Source: Syntrophaceae bacterium (GTDB taxonomy: Bacteria; Desulfobacterota; Syntrophia; Syntrophales; Smithellaceae). Taken from it: a DNA stretch of 35,282 nucleotides. The stretch is taken from contig JAFGKC010000027.1 of NCBI GenBank assembly GCA_016928765.1, positions 1 to 35,282 on the forward strand, given 5' to 3'. The notes beneath the pieces are model-generated. The model did not search any database. It was not told where the DNA came from and saw nothing but the letters and a program-made list of their open reading frames with translations. Positions 24,133 to 32,226 of the stretch are shown here, piece by piece (the stretch's first letter is position 1; every line of letters begins with the position of its first letter). Both the position numbers and the translations under genes were made by a program.

Positions 24133-25371
24133 TTATACATGTCGCAGCGCTTCAATCGGTTCCATCTTGGATGCCTTAATCGCGGGTTGAAGACTTGCCG
24201 CTACGGCAACCACAATAACAATGACCGGCACAAAAAGCAGATCAAAAAAGGACAGTTTTGCAGTCAGTAGCAAACCTTTTTGTTGACCGAAATCAAAACT
24301 AATGCCAATTAAGTTGACAATGCCAATAATTAAAATTCCGATCAAAACGCCGATTATTGCGCCGACCACACCCATGCAAAACCCTTCAATAATAAACATG
24401 GACCTAATTTTTCCCGGCAATGTCCCGATGGCAGCAATTGTTCCGATTTCGCGGATGCGTTCATAGACAGCCATAATCATAACGTTCATAATGCTGATGA
24501 TCACAATGGCAATGAGCATGATGCGAATGAAAAAAGTCATGACATCAATCATCCGGGCAATGTTGAAAAAAGGCGAGAGATCTTCCCACGAATGCACCTC
24601 AAACATCGGCTGTCCCTGCTTGTTGACTTCTTCCATCACTGTTCCTTTGAGTTGCCGTACAACAGCGGCAAGTTGGCTGAAATCTTTCAATCGGACAGCT
24701 ACTTCGCTTACTTCCGTTTCGGTCATGCGCAGAACCTCGGCCGCGTCTTCAATATGAACATAACCGTCTCGTCCGCCCGGGCCGGTAGCGCTCTCTAGAA
24801 TGCCCGAAACGATGAATTGCTTGCCGTTGACCGAACCATCCGCGTTGGTCGCCACTACTACGACTGGATCGCCGGGTTTCACTTTCATTCCCTTGGCCAG
24901 AAGCGCGGGAATCAAAATCTCTCCCCTTGCAAGAGTCGGCTTGCCCTCCATAATACGAGAAGGGAAAAGAGGGGCTGTTTTAAACTCTGCTTCGGGGTCA
25001 ATGCCGTTTAAACGAATGTTGGTTGTCTCGGTAAAGTTGCTGAACATTCCTCCGAACTTAAGACGGGGCGAAAAAGTTTCCACATGCTTATTCGACCTAA
25101 GTATCTGAGCTATTTTTTGATAGGCTGCCTGTTTCATATTCAGGTTCAGCGGCAGGTTGTCGATGGAAGCGACATAGCCTTTGCGATGCAACTGAAGGTG
25201 TCCCATCATGGAATCAGTAATCTGGCCGGTAATCATGGCTTTGAATGATCCGCTGATGGAAACAAAAACCAGCACAAAGACAACTCCAATCGTGATTAGG
25301 GAGGCTGTAAGCAATGTTCGCCGTTTATAGCGGATTAGATTACGTATGGCGATTTTAAAAAGATTACGCAT
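24133..25371 (-). CDS. ABC transporter permease (MacB/LolC-E/FtsX type)
   Basis: This 412-residue protein has one N-terminal membrane helix (near residues 20-42), a large periplasmic MacB-PCD-like domain, and three C-terminal helices (near 280-395) of the FtsX fold. The segment IREIGTIAAIGTLPGKIRSMF is typical. Such permeases are mechanotransmission machines that drive periplasmic proteins without moving substrate through the inner membrane. Its start overlaps the ATPase gene by eight bases. The nearby LolA-like gene favours a lipoprotein or lipid role. Confidence 0.9.
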   Translation of the reverse strand: MRNLFKIAIRNLIRYKRRTLLTASLITIGVVFVLVFVSISGSFKAMITGQITDSMMGHLQLHRKGYVASIDNLPLNLNMKQAAYQKIAQILRSNKHVETFSPRLKFGGMFSNFTETTNIRLNGIDPEAEFKTAPLFPSRIMEGKPTLARGEILIPALLAKGMKVKPGDPVVVVATNADGSVNGKQFIVSGILESATGPGGRDGYVHIEDAAEVLRMTETEVSEVAVRLKDFSQLAAVVRQLKGTVMEEVNKQGQPMFEVHSWEDLSPFFNIARMIDVMTFFIRIMLIAIVIISIMNVMIMAVYERIREIGTIAAIGTLPGKIRSMFIIEGFCMGVVGAIIGVLIGILIIGIVNLIGISFDFGQQKGLLLTAKLSFFDLLFVPVIVIVVAVAASLQPAIKASKMEPIEALRHV

Positions 25372-26068
25372 GGGCGGAACCTCCTTTCACTTCTTTACCG
25401 GCAAGTTCTCCGTCCACCAACCGGTAGATGACTTCCGCTTCACCGACAATTTTTGTGTCGTGAGTGGAAAAAATGAAGGTGGTTCCTAGCTCGTCACGCA
25501 TTTTCTTCATTAGCCCAATCACGGTGTAGGCTGTCTGAGAATCCAAGTTGGCCGTGGGCTCATCGGCCAAGACCAGCACAGGATTGGTAACCAACGCGCG
25601 GGCAATTGCCACCCGCTGCTTCTGACCACCAGAAATTTGCTGGGGATATTTGTTCCTCTGATCGGCCATCCCGACCGCATCAAGCATTTTCACGATTCTC
25701 TCTCTGCGCTCACTAGGTTCGATATTCTGGACCATGATCAAGGGATATTCAATGTTTTCATAAACAGTCAGGACAGGGATCATATTGAAGTCCTGAAAAA
25801 TGAATCCCAGATTCTTTCCCCGGAAGGCGGCACTTTCTTTTCTAGAAAGCGGCGCTACATCGAACCCCGCGACCGTCAGTTTGCCTGTCGAGGGTTTATC
25901 CAGGCAACCGATCAAATTTAAAAGTGTTGTCTTCCCGCTTCCTGACGGCCCGACAAAAGAAACAAACGAAGCGGGGTCGATTTCAAAATCCAACCCCTGG
26001 AGGGCATGTACTATCACGTCTTCCGTCTGGTAATCCTTGTAAATGTTTACCGCCGTAATTAGTGCCAT
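25364..26068 (-). CDS. ABC transporter ATP-binding protein (LolD/MacB type)
   Basis: This 234-residue ATPase has Walker A GPSGSGKTTL, the Q-loop FIFQDFNMIPVLTVYEN, signature SGGQKQRVAIARAL, Walker B VLVLADEPTANLD and the switch histidine in FIFSTHD. All motifs are intact. It powers the FtsX-type permease encoded downstream and begins the five-gene minus-strand operon. A GGA ribosome site precedes the ATG. The family assignment is firm; the cargo is not known. Confidence 0.93.
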   Translation of the reverse strand: MALITAVNIYKDYQTEDVIVHALQGLDFEIDPASFVSFVGPSGSGKTTLLNLIGCLDKPSTGKLTVAGFDVAPLSRKESAAFRGKNLGFIFQDFNMIPVLTVYENIEYPLIMVQNIEPSERRERIVKMLDAVGMADQRNKYPQQISGGQKQRVAIARALVTNPVLVLADEPTANLDSQTAYTVIGLMKKMRDELGTTFIFSTHDTKIVGEAEVIYRLVDGELAGKEVKGGSAHA

Positions 26069-26283
26069 TTTATTAATTCCTCTGTATATTTATGTTGTGT
26101 TGAGTTCGATTTTTTCGATCATGGTTGATGCCCGATTGGACAGCGTAAAGTTCAGAATCTTCAGTTCAGAGAACGGCTCCTCAGTTTTATATCCGCCCTG
26201 AAATAGGCAAACAAAACGAAAACTATTAGCAAAATAGAAATAGGGAAAATGCGCCGCATGAAAATTCCTGAACAAAAATATTA

Positions 26284-26317
26284 CGGCGGGCAACCTCATA
26301 AAAAAAGCCGCCCGCCG
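26284..26317 (-). terminator. Rho-independent terminator after the AhpC-type selenoperoxiredoxin
   Basis: On the minus strand CGGCGGGC pairs with GCCCGCCG around an 18-nt loop, followed by TAATATTTTTG. The stem begins about 20 nt after the peroxiredoxin stop. I see no gene in the rest of 26069-26335. Confidence 0.65.
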
Positions 26318-26335
26318 GTTATTTGTTAAAGAAGA

Positions 26336-27061
26336 TCAGTCGTCAAAGGCTGAACTGGTTTTCCAAACTTCCCAAACCTTGCCTACCAGATCGGGGCCTG
26401 GTTTGAGCGTCGGTTTGCCCGGCTTCCAGCCCGATGGCGTGGCCTCGGTTCCCTTGCTGTTGCGCACATGCTGAAAGGCCTGAAGTTGACGTAAAGTTTC
26501 AGCCACGTTACGTCCTACCGGCGGGGTAAGCACTTCAAAGCCCTGGATGATGCCATCGGGATCAATAAGAAATCTGCCGCGCGCTTCCACGCCCGCATCT
26601 TCCAGATATACGCCGAAGACGGAACCAACTTTTCCTCCGCCATCGGAAAGCATCGGGAAAGGAATGCCGCCTTTGACCATTTTAGAAAGTTCATGTTCGT
26701 CCCACATTTTGTGGACAAAAACACTATCCACGCTCATGGATAATACTTCCACTCCAAGTTTCTGGAACTCCGGATATTTTTCGGCGACCGCCGAAATTTC
26801 CGTTGCTCAGACAAAAGTGAAATCGCCAGGATAGAAGCAAAGGCTCACCCATTTGCCAAGATAATCGGAAAGTTTTATATTGATAAATTTACCTTTATGA
26901 TAAGCCGGGGCGGTAAAATCCGGCGCCTTTTTGCCAACGGTTACCATAGTTCTCACCTCCTTGATGGCTTCTTGTTTGGGGGTTTCTTTTTTATTGTCAA
27001 CTTTTTCTCCGACCGGACCGCCCGTAGGCCTGGCGCACCCGGCCTTGATTTCCTCAGCCAT
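26336..27061 (-). CDS. AhpC/Prx-type peroxiredoxin with peroxidatic selenocysteine
   Basis: The frame is 241 residues with an internal TGA at residue 85 (26807-26809). The peroxiredoxin core reads [52 protein letters not shown] and [15 protein letters not shown]. The TGA replaces the peroxidatic cysteine of the FTFVCPTE motif. The usual resolving cysteine of the VCPANW motif is absent (EATPSGW). A 39-residue N-terminal extension carries Cys9 ([10 protein letters not shown]), a possible substitute thiol. The extension lacks a signal peptide, so the protein is probably cytoplasmic. A good AAAGGAGG precedes the ATG. It ends the operon of the disulfide oxidoreductase-rhodanese and DUF1858 genes, which could supply electrons. 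A hairpin follows the TGA, and a terminator follows the gene. Confidence 0.88.
26779..26796 (-). promoter_or_regulatory. Putative SECIS hairpin of the AhpC-type peroxiredoxin
   Basis: Ten nt after the TGA the minus strand reads TTTCGGC-GGTC-GCCGAAA, a perfect 7-bp stem with a GGUC loop. The same loop closes the second SECIS candidate of the MerB-like gene. Confidence 0.75.
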
Positions 27062-27133
27062 AAAGAATCCTCCTTTCTTCCCCGAATGTTCTTTTAAATA
27101 CTTTCCTTTCTCCTGTTATAAAACATTTTAATC

Positions 27134-27370
27134 TTAATTCGCCTGATTTCTTTCTGTTATAACATCATTGATCTCCCGCATAAGACTACTCAAATCAAAC
27201 GAATACTTTTGGGAAATTTCTTCAATCGTATCGAATAAACAGTTGCAGCATAGACAAACTCCCGCCAAATCATCATATCGGCGGAATACGGCGTCTGTGG
27301 TCGGCCATTTTGAAACGATATCCAGCAATGTTGCATCGGCTGTGACAGTCGCATTAATGGATGAGTTCAT
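27134..27370 (-). CDS. DUF1858-type small redox (disulfide) protein
   Basis: This is a 78-residue protein. LLDIVSKWPTTDAVFRRYD resembles the DUF1858 / hybrid-cluster-associated disulfide family, and the cysteine run CLCCNCLFDTIEEIS holds four cysteines in seven residues, one more than the common pattern. It probably acts as a small redox or sulfur carrier in the cytoplasm. Its ATG follows the oxidoreductase stop without a gap, so the two proteins are likely made together. The exact partner is not known. Confidence 0.75.
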   Translation of the reverse strand: MNSSINATVTADATLLDIVSKWPTTDAVFRRYDDLAGVCLCCNCLFDTIEEISQKYSFDLSSLMREINDVITERNQAN

Positions 27371-29071
27371 TTACTTTTCCCTCTGATACGGCCAGGCCAT
27401 AATACCGCCTTCCATCACTTTAACGTCTTTCCAGCCATTGCCTTCTAAAGCAAGTGCCGCCTCGTAGCCGCGCAGAGAAATTTTGCAATAGCAGATGATT
27501 TCCTTATTTTTATCTTCAGGTAGCTCTTTGAGACGTTTGCGCAGCGCGCCTAGCGGAATCAGTGTTTCGCCGATACCGAGACGTATTTCCTCAAATTCCT
27601 CCGGCCCGCGGACATCAAGAATGAATGGTTTTTCTCCAGCCTGCAATTTATCGTGCACCTCCTTGCAGCTAATGCCCTTCATACGACCTTTTATTTTGTT
27701 CTGCATTATGTGCGCTGTGGAGATGAAGTGATCAATCGCTAGTGAAAAAGGTGGGGCGTATGGAAGATCGGCATTAATTAAATCCTCGACGGTCATTTTC
27801 CCCTGAATGGCCATCGCCCATTGAGCGATTTGTTTGGCGGCATTACCCGGCCCCATACACTGCGCGCCCAGCACCCGGCCTGTTTTGGCATCAGCGGTCA
27901 TTTTGGTAACTAACAATTTTCCCTCCATGAAGCCTGGTTTATCCGGGCTGGCATTGATAACCGTAATGATATCTTTGTATCCTAAACGTTTAGCCGCCGT
28001 CTCCGAAAGCCCTGTAGAACCTGCCGTGTAATCAAAAACCTTGCAGATGCCTGTCTGAATCGTACCGGGAAAGGTAACACAGTTTGTCGAAGCGGCATTT
28101 TCTCCCGCCACGCGTCCCTGCAGATTGGCCAAATCGCCGTAAGGGGCATGCACTTTTTTCCCGGTAATGCGGTTGAGCGTTTCCACGCAATCACCAACAG
28201 CGTAAATATCCGGGTCGGAGGTCTGCATGTATTCGTTGACTTCGATGCCTCCCAGTTCACCGATTTTTAAACCTGCCGCCTGAGCAAGTTTTACATTAGG
28301 CCGCACACCAATTGCTACAACAGCAAGCTCGCACGGTAGCTCTATGCCGTTTTGCAGCTTTACCGCTGTAAGCTTGCCATTCTCACCTAAAAATGCCGCA
28401 ATGCCGTTTTCCGTGATGACATTAGCGCCTTTGCTGCGAACGTGATTTTCCACCAGCTTTGCCAGTTCCCAATCGAGAAAGGTAAGCAGTTGGGGCAAAA
28501 GTTCAATTACCGTTATTTCAATGCCCGCCAGTTGCAGCGCCTCACATGTCTCGATGCCGATGAGTCCACCGCCAATGACAACAGCTTTTTTGATTGTTTT
28601 TTCATCACGGATTTTACGGAGAAAGTCCGCGTCTTTCATGGACTGCAGAGTTGTAATGCCTTTGAGTTCCACGCCGGGCACAGGAGGCATGCGAGGAACA
28701 GCACCGGTAGCGATAACAAGTTTATCATAAGTCAATGTTCCTGCTTGCCCGGATAAACCATTCTTGAAGGAAATAGAACGTTTTTTAGTGTCAATCTCCG
28801 TTACTTCTGTGTTCACTTTCGCCTCAATATCCTTGGCATTTAGATAGAACATCGGACTGCGTACCACACCCGTCGGCGTGCACAAAAGTTGATTGCGGTC
28901 ATCAAAATAACCGCCAACATAGTAAGGATACCCACAGGAGGCCATGGAAAGATCCGCGTCTTTCTGTAAAATAATTACTTCGGCGTTATTATCAATCCGG
29001 CGGGCTTTTGCCGCAGACTTTGGACCGGCGGCAGAGCCGCCAATCACTACAATTCTTTTTCTTTTTGTCAT
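27371..29071 (-). CDS. FAD-dependent CoA-disulfide-reductase-like oxidoreductase fused to rhodanese
   Basis: This is a 566-residue two-part protein. Residues 1-455 form a pyridine-nucleotide disulfide oxidoreductase: FAD loop VVIGGSAAGPKSAAKARR, active-site Cys46 in MASCGYPYYVGG, NAD(P)H loop VVIGGGLIGIETCEALQL and IYAVGDCVE. Residues from about 465 form a rhodanese domain with its cysteine in IICYCKISLRGYEAA. This fusion is known from CoA-disulfide/persulfide reductases (Npsr type), which reduce polysulfide, CoA disulfide or persulfides. As first gene of the operon with the DUF1858 protein and the Sec-peroxiredoxin, it may be the reductant source for the selenoenzyme. That link is an inference. 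Confidence 0.9.
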   Translation of the reverse strand: MTKRKRIVVIGGSAAGPKSAAKARRIDNNAEVIILQKDADLSMASCGYPYYVGGYFDDRNQLLCTPTGVVRSPMFYLNAKDIEAKVNTEVTEIDTKKRSISFKNGLSGQAGTLTYDKLVIATGAVPRMPPVPGVELKGITTLQSMKDADFLRKIRDEKTIKKAVVIGGGLIGIETCEALQLAGIEITVIELLPQLLTFLDWELAKLVENHVRSKGANVITENGIAAFLGENGKLTAVKLQNGIELPCELAVVAIGVRPNVKLAQAAGLKIGELGGIEVNEYMQTSDPDIYAVGDCVETLNRITGKKVHAPYGDLANLQGRVAGENAASTNCVTFPGTIQTGICKVFDYTAGSTGLSETAAKRLGYKDIITVINASPDKPGFMEGKLLVTKMTADAKTGRVLGAQCMGPGNAAKQIAQWAMAIQGKMTVEDLINADLPYAPPFSLAIDHFISTAHIMQNKIKGRMKGISCKEVHDKLQAGEKPFILDVRGPEEFEEIRLGIGETLIPLGALRKRLKELPEDKNKEIICYCKISLRGYEAALALEGNGWKDVKVMEGGIMAWPYQREK

Positions 29072-29210
29072 AAGTTTCTCCTATCTTTAAATGTATTTTA
29101 AATTTATTAAAGAATACAATAAGCTATATCGTTAAGAAATAACTTTAATTTACACTTTCACAATATCATTAATTGATTTAATAGTAAATTATATCTTGAA
29201 TTTTTAAAAA

Positions 29211-29693
29211 TCATCTTTTATTCGCGGCTAGTAAATGTTCAGGAACCTGAACAGCGACTACTTCGCCTGTCGCGCAGACCTTACCATTCGCGATAAGACG
29301 TGATTCCACCACGACCCTGCGCCCCTTGATTGCTTTCACTTTACCGCGAACCTCCAAGGAACAATCAAGCGGCGTGGGTAGCAAGTAATTTACATTCAGC
29401 GATGCGGTAACAAAACGCAGGGGCGGCAACGTATCCATCGCGCGGTTTTCCGCTTTGTATTTGGCCGCGGCTGCCGTTCCGGTGGAATGGCAATCAATTA
29501 TCGAAGCGATAAGACCGCCATAAACTATACCAGGAATTGCGGTGTGATAAGGCCTGGGAGTATAGACACAGACTGATTCCTCTCCGTCCCAGTAACTCTT
29601 TATTTGCAGACCATGAGCGTTAAGCGTACCGCAACCATAGCAGTGACTCAAATCGTCCGGATAGTATTCCTGAAAGGCTTTTTCCTCCATCAA
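29211..29693 (-). CDS. PaaI-type hotdog thioesterase
   Basis: This 160-residue protein has a hotdog-fold pattern: CYGCGTLNAHGLQIKSYW, IPGIVYGGLIASIIDCHSTG and LNVNYLLPTPLDCSLEVRGK. It resembles acyl-CoA thioesterases of the PaaI/THEM4 group. These hydrolyse acyl-CoA thioesters in the cytoplasm. The acyl substrate is not evident. It lies downstream of the 319-residue metallo-hydrolase on the same strand. The region 29072-29210 before the oxidoreductase gene is AT-rich without a clear feature. Confidence 0.8.
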   Translation of the reverse strand: MMEEKAFQEYYPDDLSHCYGCGTLNAHGLQIKSYWDGEESVCVYTPRPYHTAIPGIVYGGLIASIIDCHSTGTAAAAKYKAENRAMDTLPPLRFVTASLNVNYLLPTPLDCSLEVRGKVKAIKGRRVVVESRLIANGKVCATGEVVAVQVPEHLLAANKR

Positions 29694-29756
29694 TAATCCT
29701 TTAGTTGATTTGCATATTTCTTCTCTAAAAGAGAAAGAGATCGTAGTTCTAGACCT

Positions 29757-30716
29757 TTAACCTTTAGCAAAAGTCAGCTTTGTGCCGGCCATGTTTAAAA
29801 TGAATTTATCTGGCATTTTTTTTTCCATCGCCATAATCGCCTTACGCCCAGTGCAGTGCATGGGAATTACATAATCCGGATTCATTTTTTTCAGCTCTTC
29901 TGTTGTACGATCGATAATTCCTTCAAACAATGGACCGGAAAGATGAAAACCGCCCATAACGACATGAACTTTATTAATACCTGTTACGTCTATCGCATGC
30001 ATTACAGTATTTATAATCCCCGCGTGTGCGCAGCCGGAAATAATCACCAATCCCTTATCTTTAAGATTCATGACAACGGAGGTATCGTCTTCGATGGCAT
30101 CCCATAGTTCTTTTCCGTCTTTTTGCCAGTACGCGACAGGAAACCCTTTTTCAAAGTCCGTCCGGCGGGGAATTTCGCCCAGAAAAAGAATGGTATCATC
30201 CAAAAGATAATATGGCCTGCCACTTTCGACTACGGAAAACCCGGCGGATTCAACCATCTGATGTGTCAGTTTTGGAAAATTAATTTTCAGATCCTCGGAG
30301 TATTTAATATAACGCGGCGACTTAAAAGCGGACGGGTGCACAACAAAAGGGATATTCTTTTTGCCGATTAAGGCGGCAAGTTTCGAAAGACCTCCGGTGT
30401 GGTCGCTGTGGCCATGCGAAAGAGCAGCAGCTTCGACCTCGGCCATATTAACACCAAGTGTCTTGGCGTTTTGCGCCGCTCCTTCTTCGGAAAAGCCAAA
30501 ATCAAAAAGCAGCGTGTGCGCTTTGCCTTTGGCCGTGGTTTTAATCAACGCCGAAAAACCGTGCTCCGCCACAATGGACGCCCGTATCTCTCCTTCCTTA
30601 AGAGGCACGGCACGCGAGATAACCGCGCTGTTGTCCATCGCCGTCATCTCTATATAGTTGTCCTGTAAGGTCAGAATTTCAATTTTGTCCGCAGCATTCA
30701 ATTGTGCCGAAGCCAT
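29757..30716 (-). CDS. Metallo-beta-lactamase-fold hydrolase
   Basis: This 319-residue protein has the metal motif LSHGHSDHTGGL, FDFGFSEEGAAQNA, ISGCAHAGIINTVMHA and VVMGGFHLSG. It belongs to the same MBL group as the protein at 9744-10382 but is longer. A common annotation is dihydropterin aminobenzene-phosphate-synthase-like; the real substrate is uncertain. It follows the NifX-type gene by 16 nt, behind AAAGGAGG, within the long minus-strand cluster with Mrp and the ferredoxin ATPase. Confidence 0.8.
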   Translation of the reverse strand: MASAQLNAADKIEILTLQDNYIEMTAMDNSAVISRAVPLKEGEIRASIVAEHGFSALIKTTAKGKAHTLLFDFGFSEEGAAQNAKTLGVNMAEVEAAALSHGHSDHTGGLSKLAALIGKKNIPFVVHPSAFKSPRYIKYSEDLKINFPKLTHQMVESAGFSVVESGRPYYLLDDTILFLGEIPRRTDFEKGFPVAYWQKDGKELWDAIEDDTSVVMNLKDKGLVIISGCAHAGIINTVMHAIDVTGINKVHVVMGGFHLSGPLFEGIIDRTTEELKKMNPDYVIPMHCTGRKAIMAMEKKMPDKFILNMAGTKLTFAKG

Positions 30717-30732
30717 AAATCATATCCTCCTT

Positions 30733-31071
30733 TCAGTGATCGCAGATGTTATCTCCGACCTGAAGTGTTCCGGCAAGAAAATTATTTACTATATTTTCCG
30801 GTGTGTCGCATGGGGCACCAATGACTACTTGGATTCCTTGCTGAACAAATAATTGTTGAGCGCGCTGTCCCATGCCACCCGCGATAATTACAGTGGCGCC
30901 GCGTTCGGCCAACCATGGAGGCAGAAGGCCAGGTTGATGAGGTGGCGCATCAAGTTCCTTGCGACCAACAATCTTTTTTGTCTGAGCATCCACCTCAATC
31001 AAAGCAAAGCTCGCGCAATGCCCAAAATGCAGGCTTAGTTTTCCTTCCGCTAAGGGTATCGCTATTTTCAT
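30733..31071 (-). CDS. NifX/NifB-tail type cofactor-binding protein (cytoplasmic)
   Basis: This 112-residue protein has the dinitrogenase iron-molybdenum cofactor fold: MKIAIPLAEGKLSLHFGHCA, AERGATVIIAGGMGQRAQ and GTLQVGDNICDH. The HFGHC motif is typical of the family. Members bind metal clusters or their precursors. It follows the Mrp gene by 18 nt and precedes the metallo-hydrolase; this neighbourhood is common for the family. It ends in TGA, which I read as a true stop because the ribosome site of the next gene follows at once. Confidence 0.87.
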   Translation of the reverse strand: MKIAIPLAEGKLSLHFGHCASFALIEVDAQTKKIVGRKELDAPPHQPGLLPPWLAERGATVIIAGGMGQRAQQLFVQQGIQVVIGAPCDTPENIVNNFLAGTLQVGDNICDH

Positions 31072-31089
31072 TTTAATCTCCTTATTAAT

Positions 31090-31974
31090 TTAGTTTTTTG
31101 TTTTATTGGCATCAGTAATCTGATCAATTATATTCTGCATAATTTTTGCCGTAGGACTTTTAGCTTCATGGTAAATAAAAACCTTCCCGGAATCACCGGA
31201 GCGGGAAACAGCCGGGTCCATGGGAATAGCTCCTAAAAAAGGCACGTTCATGTCAGAGGCTATCTTCTTGCCACCACCTTCAGGAAGAATCTGCGTTACC
31301 TCGCCGCATTTTGGGCAAACAAAACCACTCATATTTTCCACAACGCCTAAAACCGTTACATCGAGCCTGCGGCAAAAGCTGATGGATTTGCGCACATCAA
31401 CAGCCGCCACTTTCTGGGGCGTGGTTACAATCACCGCGCCGTCGAGCGGTTGAATCAATTGGCAAATTGATAAAGGTTCATCACCCGTGCCGGGCGGCAC
31501 ATCAACAACAAGATAATCCAAATCACCCCATTGCACATCAGTCAAAAACTGTTTAATAACGCCCATTTTCATCGGCCCACGCCAGATAACCGCGTCGTCA
31601 GGATTTTGCAAAAGAAACCCCAAAGACATTACTTTCAACCCGCCAAATTCTACAGGCAAAAGACCGCCTGGATTGCCTTGCAGATGTTCATTTTCTAAAC
31701 CTAGCATTGTAGGAACGCTGGGTCCATGAATATCAACGTCAAGCAAACCCACGCTCAGGCCGTTAAGCGCCAGCGCTGTGGCCAAGTTGACCGCAACGGT
31801 ACTTTTGCCGACGCCGCCTTTTCCGGAAAGAACGATAATTTTATGCTTGATACGGCACAGCGTCGCCTGCAATTTGCGACGATCCGCGTATTCTTCAGGA
31901 CTTTCATCTTTATTTTGTTTTTTCGCTGAGCAACCGTTATCCCCGCATGTGTCGCATGTTTTTTTCTCTTCCAT
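31090..31974 (-). CDS. Mrp/NBP35-family iron-sulfur carrier ATPase
   Basis: This 294-residue protein has the deviant Walker A GKGGVGKSTVAVNLA, DVDIHGPSVPTMLG, VDVPPGTGDEP and the CxxC pair CPKCGE that carries the bridging cluster. A cysteine-rich N-terminus (CDTCGDNGCS) matches the NBP35-like subtype. It delivers 4Fe-4S clusters to target proteins in the cytoplasm and hydrolyses ATP. It sits between a ferredoxin-ATPase and a NifX-type gene, consistent with cluster or metal handling. The upstream gap 31975-32226 shows no gene. Confidence 0.9.
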   Translation of the reverse strand: MEEKKTCDTCGDNGCSAKKQNKDESPEEYADRRKLQATLCRIKHKIIVLSGKGGVGKSTVAVNLATALALNGLSVGLLDVDIHGPSVPTMLGLENEHLQGNPGGLLPVEFGGLKVMSLGFLLQNPDDAVIWRGPMKMGVIKQFLTDVQWGDLDYLVVDVPPGTGDEPLSICQLIQPLDGAVIVTTPQKVAAVDVRKSISFCRRLDVTVLGVVENMSGFVCPKCGEVTQILPEGGGKKIASDMNVPFLGAIPMDPAVSRSGDSGKVFIYHEAKSPTAKIMQNIIDQITDANKTKN

Positions 31975-32226
31975 TCACTTTTATATCCTTTCTTTCTTTT
32001 TTTCTTTCGATATAACCCCCGTAGGTAGTTTTCAGTATATCTAACATCAAAAGAACGCAATACTGATATTTTTTAGACAAGCCATCCTTAGTATCAAGAA
32101 TTTTTTTGACCGATGAAATTTACCTCGCTAATCGCTTTTCTCTGTGCCAAATAAAAAATCTTGGATCATTGACGTTTTCAATTGCGGGTAAATAAAACTC
32201 GGCCAAATTAACTATTTTCATATAAC

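Noticed and set aside
26090-26299. 69-residue open frame between the peroxiredoxin and the ABC operon
   Set aside because: It has no recognisable domain, overlaps the terminator hairpin, and has an unnatural composition; treated as noncoding.
30713-30735. TGA after NICDH at the end of the NifX-type gene as a further Sec codon
   Set aside because: Read-through runs into the ribosome site and start of the next gene, CDH is a usual family end, and no loop with GU at the right distance was seen. It is a normal stop.
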